A stretch of 51,519 nt of DNA from an uncultured Desulfotomaculum sp. (GCA_946411205.1 CAMKDG010000008.1:1-51519), one strand, 5' to 3'; positions 25,198-34,995 are shown, counted from the stretch's first letter. Notes: generated by a model not told the origin, from the sequence alone. Translations and numbers: made by a program.

Positions 25198-27060
25198 ATG
25201 ACAAGATCTATTAAAGGTAAGTTTACACTTTTTATCGTGTTCATTATTCTTGTTGCTGTTATCCTAACGGTTGGACCCACTACCTATATATGCAGCAATA
25301 TCACCCAAAATATTTTGCTAGATCATTCCAAGGCGGGTATGGAAGGGATTGCTAAAACCATAGAAGACTTGCGCAAGCAAGCCCTTTTACAGGCGTCACT
25401 CCTGTCTGAGTACTCGGGAGTTGCTCAAGCTATTGAAGAAAAAGATACTGAGAAAGTATTGACTATCTTGACTCCTCTGGCCAAAGGGCTAGGTTTGGAT
25501 TTTATTACGGTGGGTGATGCGGCAGGTGTAGTAATTGCCAGAACACATGAGCCCAATAAGCGAGGTGACAGTATTTTGAATCAAAAGAATGTTCAACTGT
25601 CACTGCAAGGAGAAACCAGTTCCTTTATTGAATCCGGTACTGTGGTTAAACTATCTGCCAGGGCAGGGGTACCGATAAAGAATCAACGGGGCATTATTGT
25701 TGGCACGCTATCCCTGGGTTATGATTTATCCCGAGAGAAACTTGTGGATTCCCTGAAGGAACTTTTCGGAACAGAAATAACCCTGTTTTTAAAAGATGTT
25801 AGAGTAAATACGACTCTTACGAAGGACGGCAAACGCTTAGTAGGAACAAAATTAGATCCCCAAGTAGCAGACATTGTGTTGCAAAAGCAGCAAAACTATA
25901 TAGGGGAAGCCAATATACTGGGGATACCTTATATCACTTCCTATATGCCACTAAAAGGCCCGGATGGGAAAGCGATGGGGGTAATCTTTGCCGGAGAACC
26001 TCGGGATAAATTAGATCAACTAGTTAGAAAAATTTTAAGTACAGTAATATTAATAACCATCCTGGTTATGACCATTTGTATTGGTGTAACGTATTTTGTT
26101 ACCAAAAAAATGATTGGTCCGGTTAAAACTCTTGCCGATCAGGCAACAGAAATTGCCGCCGGTAATCTGGCATTTAATACCTTAGAAGTAAAAACCAAGG
26201 ATGAGCTTGGCCAGTTGGCCAGTTCCTTTAAAGCTATGACCAGTAATTTACGCGATGTTGTCATTAAGATTAACGAAAAAGCAGATACTGTGAGTTACTC
26301 ATCTCAAGTCCTTTCATCCAGTGCTCAGCAAACCTCCGCTGGGGCCACCGAAACAGCATCAACCATGTCAGAAATGTCCACAACCATAGAACATATTTCG
26401 GAAAATTTAAACGACATCTCCGAACTTTCTCAAAGAACAAATCGTGACGCAAATTCAGGGAATACGGGCATTGCTAATTTAAACAACCAGATGCAAGTTA
26501 TTACAACTTCAACCCAGGGCGTATCCAGGGCTATCGATGGGCTAAATCAACAAGCGTTGGAAATTACCCAGATCGTTGAATTAATTTCTAAGATCGCCAA
26601 TCAAACCAATCTACTGGCCCTCAATGCAGCTATAGAAGCGGCTAGAGCTGGGGAACAGGGAAAGGGCTTTGCCGTTGTGGCTGAAGAAGTGCGTAAGTTA
26701 GCAGAACAGTCGGCAGAAGCTACCAAGGAGATCAAGCGGCTTATTAATAACATGCAAATGGAAGCAGGAAACGCAGTAGAGACAATGGAAAAAGGCAATA
26801 AGGAAGTGGAAGAAGGGAAAAAGGTAGTAAATGAAGTAGGATTCTTATTTGGCAATATCATAGCCTCGGTACAGAAACTTACTGAACAGATTCAAGATGT
26901 AACCTCTGCTATGGAAGAAATGTCTGGTGGTGTGCAAAATGTTGTAGCTTCCACGGAAGAACAAACTGCCTCAATGGAAGAGATTTCAGCTTCTGCTGAG
27001 TCACTCTTGGGTTTGGCTAAGGATTTAAATGAACTAGTCACTGCTTTTAGAATAAAGTAA
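25198..27060 (+). CDS. Methyl-accepting chemotaxis protein with CACHE-type sensor
   Basis: A 620-residue transmembrane chemoreceptor. Helix 1 (about 8-30) leads to a periplasm-side CACHE-like sensor ([19 protein letters not shown], then [21 protein letters not shown]). Helix 2 (about 280-305), HAMP and a methyl-accepting domain follow, with tip [23 protein letters not shown] 25198 has AGAGGTGG nine bases upstream; a TTG three codons earlier is possible. It closes the operon with the two c-di-GMP enzymes, suggesting shared control of motility bias and the sessile switch. Confidence 0.93.
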   Translation: MTRSIKGKFTLFIVFIILVAVILTVGPTTYICSNITQNILLDHSKAGMEGIAKTIEDLRKQALLQASLLSEYSGVAQAIEEKDTEKVLTILTPLAKGLGLDFITVGDAAGVVIARTHEPNKRGDSILNQKNVQLSLQGETSSFIESGTVVKLSARAGVPIKNQRGIIVGTLSLGYDLSREKLVDSLKELFGTEITLFLKDVRVNTTLTKDGKRLVGTKLDPQVADIVLQKQQNYIGEANILGIPYITSYMPLKGPDGKAMGVIFAGEPRDKLDQLVRKILSTVILITILVMTICIGVTYFVTKKMIGPVKTLADQATEIAAGNLAFNTLEVKTKDELGQLASSFKAMTSNLRDVVIKINEKADTVSYSSQVLSSSAQQTSAGATETASTMSEMSTTIEHISENLNDISELSQRTNRDANSGNTGIANLNNQMQVITTSTQGVSRAIDGLNQQALEITQIVELISKIANQTNLLALNAAIEAARAGEQGKGFAVVAEEVRKLAEQSAEATKEIKRLINNMQMEAGNAVETMEKGNKEVEEGKKVVNEVGFLFGNIIASVQKLTEQIQDVTSAMEEMSGGVQNVVASTEEQTASMEEISASAESLLGLAKDLNELVTAFRIK

Positions 27061-27437
27061 CATACATCTTTTTGCCCTTAGTGATTATTTGGCAATAAAA
27101 TAATTTGTTTTACAGGTTTGATCAGTATATCAAATGATTTATGGAAGGTGTTTTGGACATTACAAATATGTTTTTTATAGTAATAATAGTAAGACCTAAT
27201 GAGTTATTAGATAGTAATAACGCGTTAGGTCTTAAATAATTTCGAAGATAGTAGTTTAAAAGGATCGGTTACGCAATTAAATTTGTCACTACAGTAATGA
27301 CTGTTGCTTCTTACTGTTTGTTTTATCTTTAATATTTAATGTAAAATGTATTGGTTAATATTGATATTAGGAGTATCATGTACTATAGTGGTCGCTTTTT
27401 CTTTTTTTATAAACAATATTATGGGGAGGGCAGTGTA
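27061..27437. other. Intergenic region upstream of the hydrogenase operon, with a hairpin
   Basis: These 377 bases contain a strong dyad at 27191-27233 (AAGACCTAA and GTTATTA pair with TAATAAC and TTAGGTCTT around GATAG). It could terminate the chemoreceptor operon. The hydrogenase promoter should lie between it and 27437, but I cannot pick a convincing -35/-10 pair. Confidence 0.45.
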
Positions 27438-29423
27438 ATGTTTGCGAGCATCCAGGGTAACATCATCTTTATAATGATTGCTATTTATTTAATCGGAGCG
27501 GTGATGCCATTTTTATTTAAAGTTAATTCAAAAATGTCCTTCATTACAGGATGTATCCCAGGTAGTATAGCCGGAGTATTGGGGTTAGTGCTAGGACTTG
27601 CAGGTCTGTTTAGCACAGATCCATTTGGTGTAAGTTTCGGCCATATTTTACCAGGGGTAGAGCTTATTATTCAAATAGATCGCTTGAGTGGCTTCTTTTT
27701 ATCTACCATCTGCCTGGTTACTTTCCTAATCGGTCTTTATTCTTGGGAATATATGAAAATCTACCGCCAGGAGAATATTGCTTGGTGGAGTTTTTATTAT
27801 AACATTTTTGTACTATCGATGGTTCTTGTCGTGACAGTGAACAACGCCATCGCTTTTCTTATTTTCTGGGAAGTAATGACTTTAACTTCCTATTTTTTGG
27901 TTACCTTTGAATATCGCTCGCAAAATGTTCGTAAAGCGGGTTTTGTTTACTTCGTAATGACCCATCTGGGTACAGTTTTCATTATAGGTGCCTTTTTCAT
28001 TATGTTTAATGGATTTGGTGGATGGGGTTATGATGTATTAGCCAGGAACAGTATCAGTCTGACTGCTAGTGAAAAAAGCTGGGTGTTTCTTTTAGCGCTG
28101 ATTGGTTTTGGCACCAAAGCAGGGGTTGTCCCTCTAAATGTCTGGTTACCTTTGGCTCACCCTGCAGCACCCAGTAATGTTTCTGCAGTGATGAGTGGTG
28201 TCATGATCAAGACAGCCATTTACGGGATGATTCGTTTAATGATCGACATCGTAGGCCCCGGTCCTACTTGGTGGGGTGGTTTAGTTTTAACGTTAGGGAT
28301 TATCTCTGCGGTTATTGGGGTAATTTATGCACTGATGGAGCAGGACTTAAAGAGACTGCTGGCCTTTAGCAGCGTAGAAAATATAGGCATTATCTTGATG
28401 GGGATTGGCACAAGTCTTGTTTTTTATTCCTGGGCAATGCCTGTGCCCGCAGCCATTGCCCTGGCAGCGGGGCTCTTTCACTTGTTTAATCACGCCATAT
28501 TTAAGAGTCTATTATTTCTCGCCACAGGCGCCATCTACTACGCAACTCACACCAGAAACATGGAAGAATTAGGCGGCTTAATGAAGAAAATGCCGCAAAC
28601 CGCATTGCTTTTTCTGATCGGTGCCATTTCCATTTCAGCGATGCCACTTTTCAACGGTTTTGCCAGTGAATATCAAATTTATCAATCTTTAGTAACGATC
28701 TCTTCCCTCAGAGTATCGGGACTTTGGAGTATTGCCGGTATCCTTGCTGCTGTTGCTCTAGCCCTAACCGGTACCTTAGTGGCAGCCTGTTTTGTTAAGG
28801 CTTTTGGTATTTCTTTTTTGGCATTGCCCAGAACACCAAAAGCTGCAGCAGCCCGGGAAGTTCCCCTTCGTATGAGGTTTAGTATGGCCCCACTGGCAGC
28901 GTTATGCCTAGGGTTAGGCATTTTCCCTCAAGTGGCTATGAATAGCCTGCTGGGCGTGGTGGATCAGTTGATTCCTGGTTCGAGAGTTCCCGAGCTGACA
29001 ACCTATAACTTCGATTTAGCTTTGCTGCTGCTAGCGACGATCCTAGTATTGTTGGCTTTAAGCAGACTGTTGGGTACACCAAGGGTCAGAAAAACGGCGA
29101 CCTGGGGCTGTGGTATTGAGACAGATGCTGCAATGGAATATTCTGCCGCATCCTTCTCTCAACCGTTCAGGCGCGTGTACCGTGGTTTACTGCAACCCCA
29201 GCGAAAGGTGGAAACAAAAGGTAATCTATCACCTTATTTTGGTTACCAGATTTATTTTGAGGAGCAGGTTAAATCGGTTCTTAAAGAGTTTTTATATAGG
29301 CCTTTAAGAAGTTTAACCATCAGTATGTCAAAAAAGTGGCAGTGTCTTCAAAGTGGTAACATTAACCTTTATTTAGGCTATGTTTTCATCACGTTGGTAG
29401 TTCTTTTAGTTTGGGTTAGATAG
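27438..29423 (+). CDS. hyfB: Hydrogenase-4 subunit B-like proton-conducting antiporter subunit
   Basis: A 661-residue membrane protein of the NuoL/NuoM/HyfB antiporter superfamily with about 15 hydrophobic segments. The conserved proton-channel segment GTKAGVVPLNVWLPLAHPAAPSNVSAVMSG contains the functional lysine and the HP break. It should pump ions driven by the hydrogenase module. ATG 27438 is preceded by GGGGAGGG; an earlier GTG in frame (27351) lacks a ribosome site. It is the first gene of a six-gene operon with intergenic gaps of 3-16 bases. Two antiporter-like subunits (this one and the one at 30998) indicate a Hyf-type complex. Confidence 0.92.
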   Translation: MFASIQGNIIFIMIAIYLIGAVMPFLFKVNSKMSFITGCIPGSIAGVLGLVLGLAGLFSTDPFGVSFGHILPGVELIIQIDRLSGFFLSTICLVTFLIGLYSWEYMKIYRQENIAWWSFYYNIFVLSMVLVVTVNNAIAFLIFWEVMTLTSYFLVTFEYRSQNVRKAGFVYFVMTHLGTVFIIGAFFIMFNGFGGWGYDVLARNSISLTASEKSWVFLLALIGFGTKAGVVPLNVWLPLAHPAAPSNVSAVMSGVMIKTAIYGMIRLMIDIVGPGPTWWGGLVLTLGIISAVIGVIYALMEQDLKRLLAFSSVENIGIILMGIGTSLVFYSWAMPVPAAIALAAGLFHLFNHAIFKSLLFLATGAIYYATHTRNMEELGGLMKKMPQTALLFLIGAISISAMPLFNGFASEYQIYQSLVTISSLRVSGLWSIAGILAAVALALTGTLVAACFVKAFGISFLALPRTPKAAAAREVPLRMRFSMAPLAALCLGLGIFPQVAMNSLLGVVDQLIPGSRVPELTTYNFDLALLLLATILVLLALSRLLGTPRVRKTATWGCGIETDAAMEYSAASFSQPFRRVYRGLLQPQRKVETKGNLSPYFGYQIYFEEQVKSVLKEFLYRPLRSLTISMSKKWQCLQSGNINLYLGYVFITLVVLLVWVR

Positions 29424-29434
29424 GTGGTAAAAAA

Positions 29435-30334
29435 ATGAGTGGTAAGCTTTTAATAATCTTAGGGCAGTTTAGTTTCTTGCTTTTGCTTGCCCCGTTAATC
29501 AATGGAATCATCAAAAAAAGCAAAGCCTTACTCCAGTGCCGGAAGGGTCCATCCCTGTTACAACCTTATTTTGATATTAGTAAATTTTTGCGTAGGGAAT
29601 CTGTGGTGTCGGTGCATACCTCATGGTTAACTCAGTTAACTCCGATTATCTGCTTGGCTTCCTACTTGGTGGCCGGGAGCATGATTCCTCTGTGGCAACA
29701 TGAAAATCTGGGCATCGGTGATATGATTGCACTGACGTATCTTTTTGCTATGGCCAGGTTTTTTCTTGCCTTGGCAGCTTTGGAACCGGCCAGTGCCTTT
29801 GGCGGTATGGGCTCCAGCCGTGAAATGATGATTTCCTCTCTGGTAGAACCGGTGATGGTGGTGGGACTGTTTAGTCTAGCGGCAGTTGCTGGAACCACGG
29901 ATATCAACGGTATCATGGGCGCAGGCCAGAATCCTGCGGGATTGCTTACCTTTATCGGGTTACTGATCGTAGTTTTGGCCGAAACCGGACGTATTCCTGT
30001 GGATAATCCCGATACTCACCTGGAACTAACAATGGTCCATGAAGGAATGCTGCTGGAATATGCGGGCAGACAGGTGGGGTTGTTGCACCTAGCGGCGATG
30101 ATTAAACAGGTGGTTTTACTCATGCTCTTAATTCATCTGTTTTGGCCGCAAAACCCGAATGCCCCAGTTTATTGGGCAGTAGTTCTTATGATTGCTAAAG
30201 TCGGCTGCCTGGCACTGGTATTGGCTACGATTGAGAGTGTTTTGGCTAAAATGAGGTTATTCAAACTTCCAGAACTTATGGCAGGTGGCATGGCCTTTTG
30301 TTTATTGGCTGTATTAAGTACCTATTTAATCTAG
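29435..30334 (+). CDS. hyfC: Hydrogenase-4 subunit C-like membrane subunit (NuoH/EchB type)
   Basis: A 299-residue membrane protein with about eight hydrophobic segments, homologous to NuoH of complex I. Characteristic loops are CRKGPSLLQPYFDISKFLRRE, EPASAFGGMGSSREM and DNPDTHLELTMVHEGMLLEY. In complex I these acidic loops line the quinone cavity and link electron transfer to ion movement; here they would dock the NuoB/NuoD-like hydrogenase module. ATG 29435 follows AGGTGG, 11 bases after the preceding stop. Confidence 0.93.
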   Translation: MSGKLLIILGQFSFLLLLAPLINGIIKKSKALLQCRKGPSLLQPYFDISKFLRRESVVSVHTSWLTQLTPIICLASYLVAGSMIPLWQHENLGIGDMIALTYLFAMARFFLALAALEPASAFGGMGSSREMMISSLVEPVMVVGLFSLAAVAGTTDINGIMGAGQNPAGLLTFIGLLIVVLAETGRIPVDNPDTHLELTMVHEGMLLEYAGRQVGLLHLAAMIKQVVLLMLLIHLFWPQNPNAPVYWAVVLMIAKVGCLALVLATIESVLAKMRLFKLPELMAGGMAFCLLAVLSTYLI

Positions 30335-30346
30335 GAAGGGAGGGGC

Positions 30347-30994
30347 TTGTCGGTGGTAGACCTTTTTGCACTTATTTTTCTGGTTGCTTCGTTATTCATG
30401 CTGGCAGGGAGAAGTATCATCAATACGATAATCTTGCTGACCGTTCAGGCATTGGCTCTCTGCCTGATCGCCTTCTATCTGGGTCTGTCCAGCCAGGAAA
30501 CCAATTGGCACATGGTTATCGTTGGGGGACTAACCTTGGTGGTCAAGGTGATTATACTTCCTTGGGTATTTTACAAATTGGTGTATAAAGTAAATCTACA
30601 CCGTGAGGTTTCACTTTCTGTTGGCTTGGTTTCTTCCATATTAATCGGACTGCTGTTGATTGGGCTGGCCTATGGCTATATCGTTCCGGTGTTATTAAAG
30701 GATATTCCGGTGGGGGGGCACCTTATTTCCGCAGCACTGGCCGGGGTTTTGCTGGGTTGCTTTTTCATGATCTCCAGGCGTTCGGCTCTTAGTCAATTAA
30801 TCGGGGTGGTAGCTATGGAGAATGGGCTGTTCCTTTGTGGTGTAGCTGTTACCGGCGGCATGCCCCTAATTATAGAATTAGGCATATTTTTTGATATTCT
30901 CGTGGGAGCCTTAGTCATGGCCCTGATGACGTACCAAATTAACGACACCTTTGAGACTATTGATACAAAGTTTTTAAATAAACTGAAGGGGTAA
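30347..30994 (+). CDS. hyfE: Hydrogenase-4 subunit E-like membrane subunit
   Basis: A 215-residue membrane protein with about six to seven hydrophobic segments that matches HyfE. The N-terminal half aligns with HyfE in having a short NLIAL-like block (FLVASLFMLAGRSIINTIILL) and the second half with NuoK-like helices (AMENGLFLCGVAVTGGMPLIIELGIFFDILVGALVM). The Glu-containing helices may form part of the ion path. The start is TTG 30347 after AAGGGAGGGG; GTG 30353 is an alternative. It is four-gene coupled with close spacing to hyfC and hyfF. Confidence 0.9.
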   Translation: MSVVDLFALIFLVASLFMLAGRSIINTIILLTVQALALCLIAFYLGLSSQETNWHMVIVGGLTLVVKVIILPWVFYKLVYKVNLHREVSLSVGLVSSILIGLLLIGLAYGYIVPVLLKDIPVGGHLISAALAGVLLGCFFMISRRSALSQLIGVVAMENGLFLCGVAVTGGMPLIIELGIFFDILVGALVMALMTYQINDTFETIDTKFLNKLKG

Positions 30995-30997
30995 AAA

Positions 30998-32488
30998 ATG
31001 CTGTATTTATTATTAGCACTGCCGATGATTAGCGGCCTACTCTGTTGCTTCACGAAAGCCAGGAATGCGGAGTTAATCAACATCCTAGGTTCCCTGCTGA
31101 CGGGAATCACAGCCATTTATTGCTGCCTAACACCATTTATGACTGGAACGGCGCAAAAGCTTAATAGCCACAAAATCTATAAACTACTTATTTTGGATGA
31201 ATTATCTGCAATATTAGTTTTTATCATCGGGGTGGTGGGAACAACCTGTTGTCTGTATGGGGTGACCTACCTGCGGCAGGAGCGCAGCCATGGGGCAATA
31301 GCAGAAAAACGGGTAGGACTTTTTTTCGGCTTACTTCATTTTTTTGTGGCTACCATGTATTTAGCTGTGCTGGCCGATAATTTGGGAGTTATGTGGGTGG
31401 CCATCGAGGGTACCACCATCGTTTCCGCCCTGTTGGTTGCTTTTTATGGCAATAAATCAGCCTTAGAAGCCGCCTGGAAATACCTCATTATCTGTACCGT
31501 CGGTATTGCCTTTGCCATGCTGGGGATTATTCTAACCTTTTATGCAGCCAGAGGAGTGTTGGGCAGTGATGAAATAAGTCTCAGCTGGCAACAGCTTTAT
31601 TTGGTGGCTGATCAATTAGATCCTTCTCTCATGAAACTGGCATTTATCTTTATCCTGGTTGGCTATGGCACCAAGGCGGGCTTGTTCCCATTACACACCT
31701 GGCTGCCGGATGCGCATAGCCAAGCTCCTTCACCAGTTAGTGCTTTGTTGTCGGGTGTTTTGCTGAATTGCGCTATTTATGCCATTATTCGCTTCCATCT
31801 GCTAACGACCCTGGCTGTGGGTGAAGGTTTCTCCAACCAACTGTTAATTATCTTTGGCTTACTGTCAATGGTTGCTGCCCTGCCCTTTATCTTGGTGCAA
31901 AAAGATATTAAGAGACTATTGGCCTATTCCAGTGTTGAGCATGTTGGTATTATCATCCTGGGTGTGGGCCTGGGTGGAGCACTGGGATACACCGGAGCAA
32001 TACTGCATCTCATTAACCATGCCCTGGGCAAATCGGTTTTATTTCTCAGTGCGGGGACCCTGGCGCAAAGGTATAAAAGTAAATTAATTCCTAAAATACA
32101 CGGGATTGGCCAATGGCTGCCCGTTACCTCCGCCATCTTTATGGCTAGTTTGCTGGCCATTGGAGGGTTACCGCCCTTTGGCTTGTTTTTCAGTGAACTC
32201 ACCATTGCCAGTCAGGGCTTTCAGGTCAAAGGGACTCTCGTAGGTTTCGTTTTTTTAATGGTGATCGCGGTTGTTTTTTCAGGGTTAATCTACTTTGGTG
32301 GGAAAATGTATTTCAGCGATCCGGGAGCCTGTCCCCCGAAGAAGGAAAGGTTTTCGGCCAGCCATGTATTGCTTCTTTTGCCCCTTGGTTTGCTGTTGCT
32401 GCAAGGTATCTATATGCCACACGCTATCCAGCAGTTAATCAACCAGGTAGTAAAGTTTATGCTGTTAGGAGGGATGCCAAGTGTGTAA
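30998..32488 (+). CDS. hyfF: Hydrogenase-4 subunit F-like antiporter subunit
   Basis: A 496-residue NuoM/NuoN-like membrane protein with about 14 hydrophobic segments. The channel motif GTKAGLFPLHTWLPDAHSQAPSPVSALLSG is intact, including the lysine and DAH elements. The second half carries KDIKRLLAYSSVEHVGII and the HALGKSVLFLSAG helix with its lysine. It starts three bases after hyfE and its last codons overlap the start of the large-subunit gene by eight bases, which points to coupled translation. E. coli Hyf has a third antiporter subunit, HyfD, which is absent here. Confidence 0.93.
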   Translation: MLYLLLALPMISGLLCCFTKARNAELINILGSLLTGITAIYCCLTPFMTGTAQKLNSHKIYKLLILDELSAILVFIIGVVGTTCCLYGVTYLRQERSHGAIAEKRVGLFFGLLHFFVATMYLAVLADNLGVMWVAIEGTTIVSALLVAFYGNKSALEAAWKYLIICTVGIAFAMLGIILTFYAARGVLGSDEISLSWQQLYLVADQLDPSLMKLAFIFILVGYGTKAGLFPLHTWLPDAHSQAPSPVSALLSGVLLNCAIYAIIRFHLLTTLAVGEGFSNQLLIIFGLLSMVAALPFILVQKDIKRLLAYSSVEHVGIIILGVGLGGALGYTGAILHLINHALGKSVLFLSAGTLAQRYKSKLIPKIHGIGQWLPVTSAIFMASLLAIGGLPPFGLFFSELTIASQGFQVKGTLVGFVFLMVIAVVFSGLIYFGGKMYFSDPGACPPKKERFSASHVLLLLPLGLLLLQGIYMPHAIQQLINQVVKFMLLGGMPSV

Positions 32489-34058
32489 TCAACCCTTTTG
32501 GAAAGTTTTTTCTGAACACCCGGACTTGGATTTACTAAAAATTACGACCAACGGTGCTGTGCGGAACATTAAGCTTGGTGTACCAGTAAGCAAATTTTCC
32601 GAAGCCGTAGACCTGTTAAAAAAACAGGGAGCCTTTTTAATAACTATGACTGCCACAGATAAACGGCGGCAGTTTGGATTTTTTTCAATATACACTGTAT
32701 TTGCCATCCCTGGGGAAAACACCGTCATTGAATTAAAGGTAGTGCTGGATGCTGAGCAGCCAACCTATCCTTCAATTACACCGATAATACCGGCTGCCCA
32801 TTGGCTGGAAAGAGAAATGAAAGACATGTTTGGGATTATGCCTGTGGGTCATCCAGATTTACGGAGACTAGCTGTTCACGGGGATTGGCCTGAAGATCTG
32901 TACCCCTTACGCAAGGACTTTGCTGCCAATACAGTAGTTCCCAGGGTACCCGGGAAGTTGGAGTTTTGTTCAGTGGAAGGGGAGGGGCTTTTTCAGGTAC
33001 CGGTGGGGCCTATTCATGCGGGTATTATTGAGCCAGGTCATTTCCGCTTTTTTACCTTTGGAGAAGACGTGATCAATTTACAGGCCCAGCTATTTTATAC
33101 CCACCGGGGTATTGAGAAAGCCGCTGAAGGAAAGCACTATGCTGAGGTAGCACTGGTTGCCGAAAGAATTTGTGGTGTTTGTTCTGCGTCTCACGCAGTG
33201 GCCTATGCCCAAGCTACTGAAACCTTGGCAGGGGTCGCTGTACCGAAACGGGCCTTGTACATCAGAACGATCTTGCTGGAGATGGAACGACTTTACAACC
33301 ATATAGGTGATATTGGGAATATGTGTGCCGGGATAGGTTTTTCCTTTGGTATTAGCCGTGGAGCTATGCTCAAGGAACGACTGATGCGAATGAATATGCG
33401 CCTGACCGGACACAGGTACCTACGGGGAATGGTGATCCCTGGTGGAATACAAAAGGATGTAGCTAATCTATCAGAAATCAGTTCAGAATTAAGAGAAGTG
33501 GAGCAAGAGCTTAAAAAAATTACCTCGATCATGCTTGCCTCACAGTCATTAGTGGATCGGATGAGAACAACCGGCATCCTGCCCAAGGAAGTAGCAGTAA
33601 CCTTAGGGGCAGTTGGTCCGGCCGCCAGAGCGTCGGGGGTGAAAAGGGATTTGCGAACAGAATTGCCCTATGGAGCCTATGCGGATTTTGCCTTCAAGAT
33701 CCCCACACAAACGGAGGGGGATGTTCTGAGTCGATTACATCAACGAATAGAAGAAAGTGAACAAACCTTTGCCATTTTACAGCAGGCTTTTTTACATCTT
33801 GCAGAGGGAGATTTGGCCGTAGAACTTCCTAAACTGCCACCCTACAGAACAGCCGTTGGATATACTGAATCCGCCCGAGGAGCCAATGTGCATTGGGTGA
33901 TGAGTGGGCCTGACAATACGATTTTCCGTTATATGGTTCGTTCTGCTTCTCACTGCAACTGGCCTGTTTTGCCCCTGTGTGTACCTGGCAATATTGTACC
34001 TGATTTTCCGTTAATCAATAAAAGTTTTGAATTGTGTTACGCATGTTTAGATCGATAG
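32481..34058 (+). CDS. hyfG: [NiFe]-hydrogenase large subunit, NuoC-NuoD fusion (HyfG/HycE type)
   Basis: A 525-residue catalytic subunit. Residues about 1-160 are NuoC-like (FSIYTVFAIPGEN, ERE-KDMFGI, LYPLRKDF). Residues about 170-525 are NuoD-like hydrogenase large subunit. The first Ni ligand motif RICGVCSASHA provides Cys231 and Cys234. The second is LCYAC with Cys519 and Cys522, so all four Ni-Fe cysteines are present. Two features are unusual. The protein ends CLDR at residue 525, exactly where the maturation protease would cut, so no C-terminal extension exists. The usual DPC before the last motif is ELC. The start is GTG 32481, inside the end of hyfF. The enzyme would make or oxidise H2 at the cytoplasmic face. 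Confidence 0.92.
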   Translation: MCNQPFWKVFSEHPDLDLLKITTNGAVRNIKLGVPVSKFSEAVDLLKKQGAFLITMTATDKRRQFGFFSIYTVFAIPGENTVIELKVVLDAEQPTYPSITPIIPAAHWLEREMKDMFGIMPVGHPDLRRLAVHGDWPEDLYPLRKDFAANTVVPRVPGKLEFCSVEGEGLFQVPVGPIHAGIIEPGHFRFFTFGEDVINLQAQLFYTHRGIEKAAEGKHYAEVALVAERICGVCSASHAVAYAQATETLAGVAVPKRALYIRTILLEMERLYNHIGDIGNMCAGIGFSFGISRGAMLKERLMRMNMRLTGHRYLRGMVIPGGIQKDVANLSEISSELREVEQELKKITSIMLASQSLVDRMRTTGILPKEVAVTLGAVGPAARASGVKRDLRTELPYGAYADFAFKIPTQTEGDVLSRLHQRIEESEQTFAILQQAFLHLAEGDLAVELPKLPPYRTAVGYTESARGANVHWVMSGPDNTIFRYMVRSASHCNWPVLPLCVPGNIVPDFPLINKSFELCYACLDR

Positions 34059-34074
34059 GTGGGATGAAAGCAAC

Positions 34075-34785
34075 ATGTTTAATTTAGTAAAGGCATTCAT
34101 CAATAGTCGAATCGTTACTGAGGATTCCACTCATCGGGGTGGGGACTTTGGCAGGGGGCTACCCATGATTCAGCAAGAGTCTTGTCTGGCCGATTGCTCT
34201 ACATGTGAAAATACATGTCCCACGGGGGCTTTGAAAAATAAAGTTATCGACCCTAGGGCCTGTATATTTTGTCATTCCTGTCTCCGTTCTTGCCCTGTCA
34301 ATGCCATAACAGAGACTGAAATTCCGGTCATTTCGTCCAGTGTTTCAACGGAACAACTAGGGCAGGAACTACGAAATAAACTAAAAAAAGATTGTCGAAG
34401 GTCTCTACACATTCGCTATGTTGACGCGGGATCTTGTAACGGTTGTGATTTTGAAATTAACTCGGTTACGAACCCTGTTTATGACATCCAACAGTATGGG
34501 ATTGATTTTGTGGCATCTCCCCGTCACGCCGATATGCTATTGGTCACTGGTTCGGTAACCAGAAACCTAGAGATTGCTTTGCAAAAAACCTATGAAGCCT
34601 GCCCTAAGCCCACTCTGGTGGTTGCTGTTGGAGCCTGTGCCTGTGGGGAAGGAATCTTTAAAGAGGCTTATGCTGCTGGTGGTGGCGTTGGCAAGCATCT
34701 CCCCGTGGATGTTTATATCCCTGGTTGCCCTCCCACACCAGCCTTGATTATCAAAGGAATCCTAGCTGCAATAAACAGGGGGTAA
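34075..34785 (+). CDS. Fused HyfH-HyfI: two-cluster ferredoxin domain plus NuoB-like small subunit
   Basis: A 236-residue electron-transfer subunit. Residues about 35-85 hold two [4Fe-4S] sites: CLADCSTCENTCP, with a non-standard first spacing, and CIFCHSCLRSCP. Residues about 105-236 are NuoB-like and bind the proximal cluster through CNGC, the GACACGE segment and PGCPP. In E. coli the ferredoxin subunit HyfH and small subunit HyfI are separate genes; here they form one polypeptide. Electrons would pass from a donor such as ferredoxin through these clusters to the Ni-Fe site. It is the last gene of the operon, ATG 34075 after AGGTGGGA. No formate dehydrogenase or hyp genes follow. Confidence 0.9.
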   Translation: MFNLVKAFINSRIVTEDSTHRGGDFGRGLPMIQQESCLADCSTCENTCPTGALKNKVIDPRACIFCHSCLRSCPVNAITETEIPVISSSVSTEQLGQELRNKLKKDCRRSLHIRYVDAGSCNGCDFEINSVTNPVYDIQQYGIDFVASPRHADMLLVTGSVTRNLEIALQKTYEACPKPTLVVAVGACACGEGIFKEAYAAGGGVGKHLPVDVYIPGCPPTPALIIKGILAAINRG

Positions 34786-34792
34786 TTATCCT

Positions 34793-34837
34793 ATGCGGGT
34801 ATGTTTAATAGATTTGACGGCAGGCTAAGTTTTTCTA
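34793..34837 (+). repeat. Copy 3 of the GTCTAA-GACTT intergenic element (decayed)
   Basis: GTTTAATAGATTTGACGG followed by CAGGCTAAGTTTTTCT aligns with the loop and right arm of the intact copy at 36323-36376, with a few substitutions and two extra bases. The left arm is largely lost. It lies just after the hydrogenase operon and could once have ended its transcript. Confidence 0.5.
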
Positions 34838-34995
34838 TGGGTTTATTAACGTCCTTTGGAGTGAAAGTTGAGGCTGGAACCTTGTAAATTTTACTGATAT
34901 TACATAAAATTAGGGTTAATCAACCAACGTCTTAGCATGGTAGGCTTGTTAATTGCCGGAAAGATCGATGTTAACTTGAAAGGCGGGAGTGTTAG

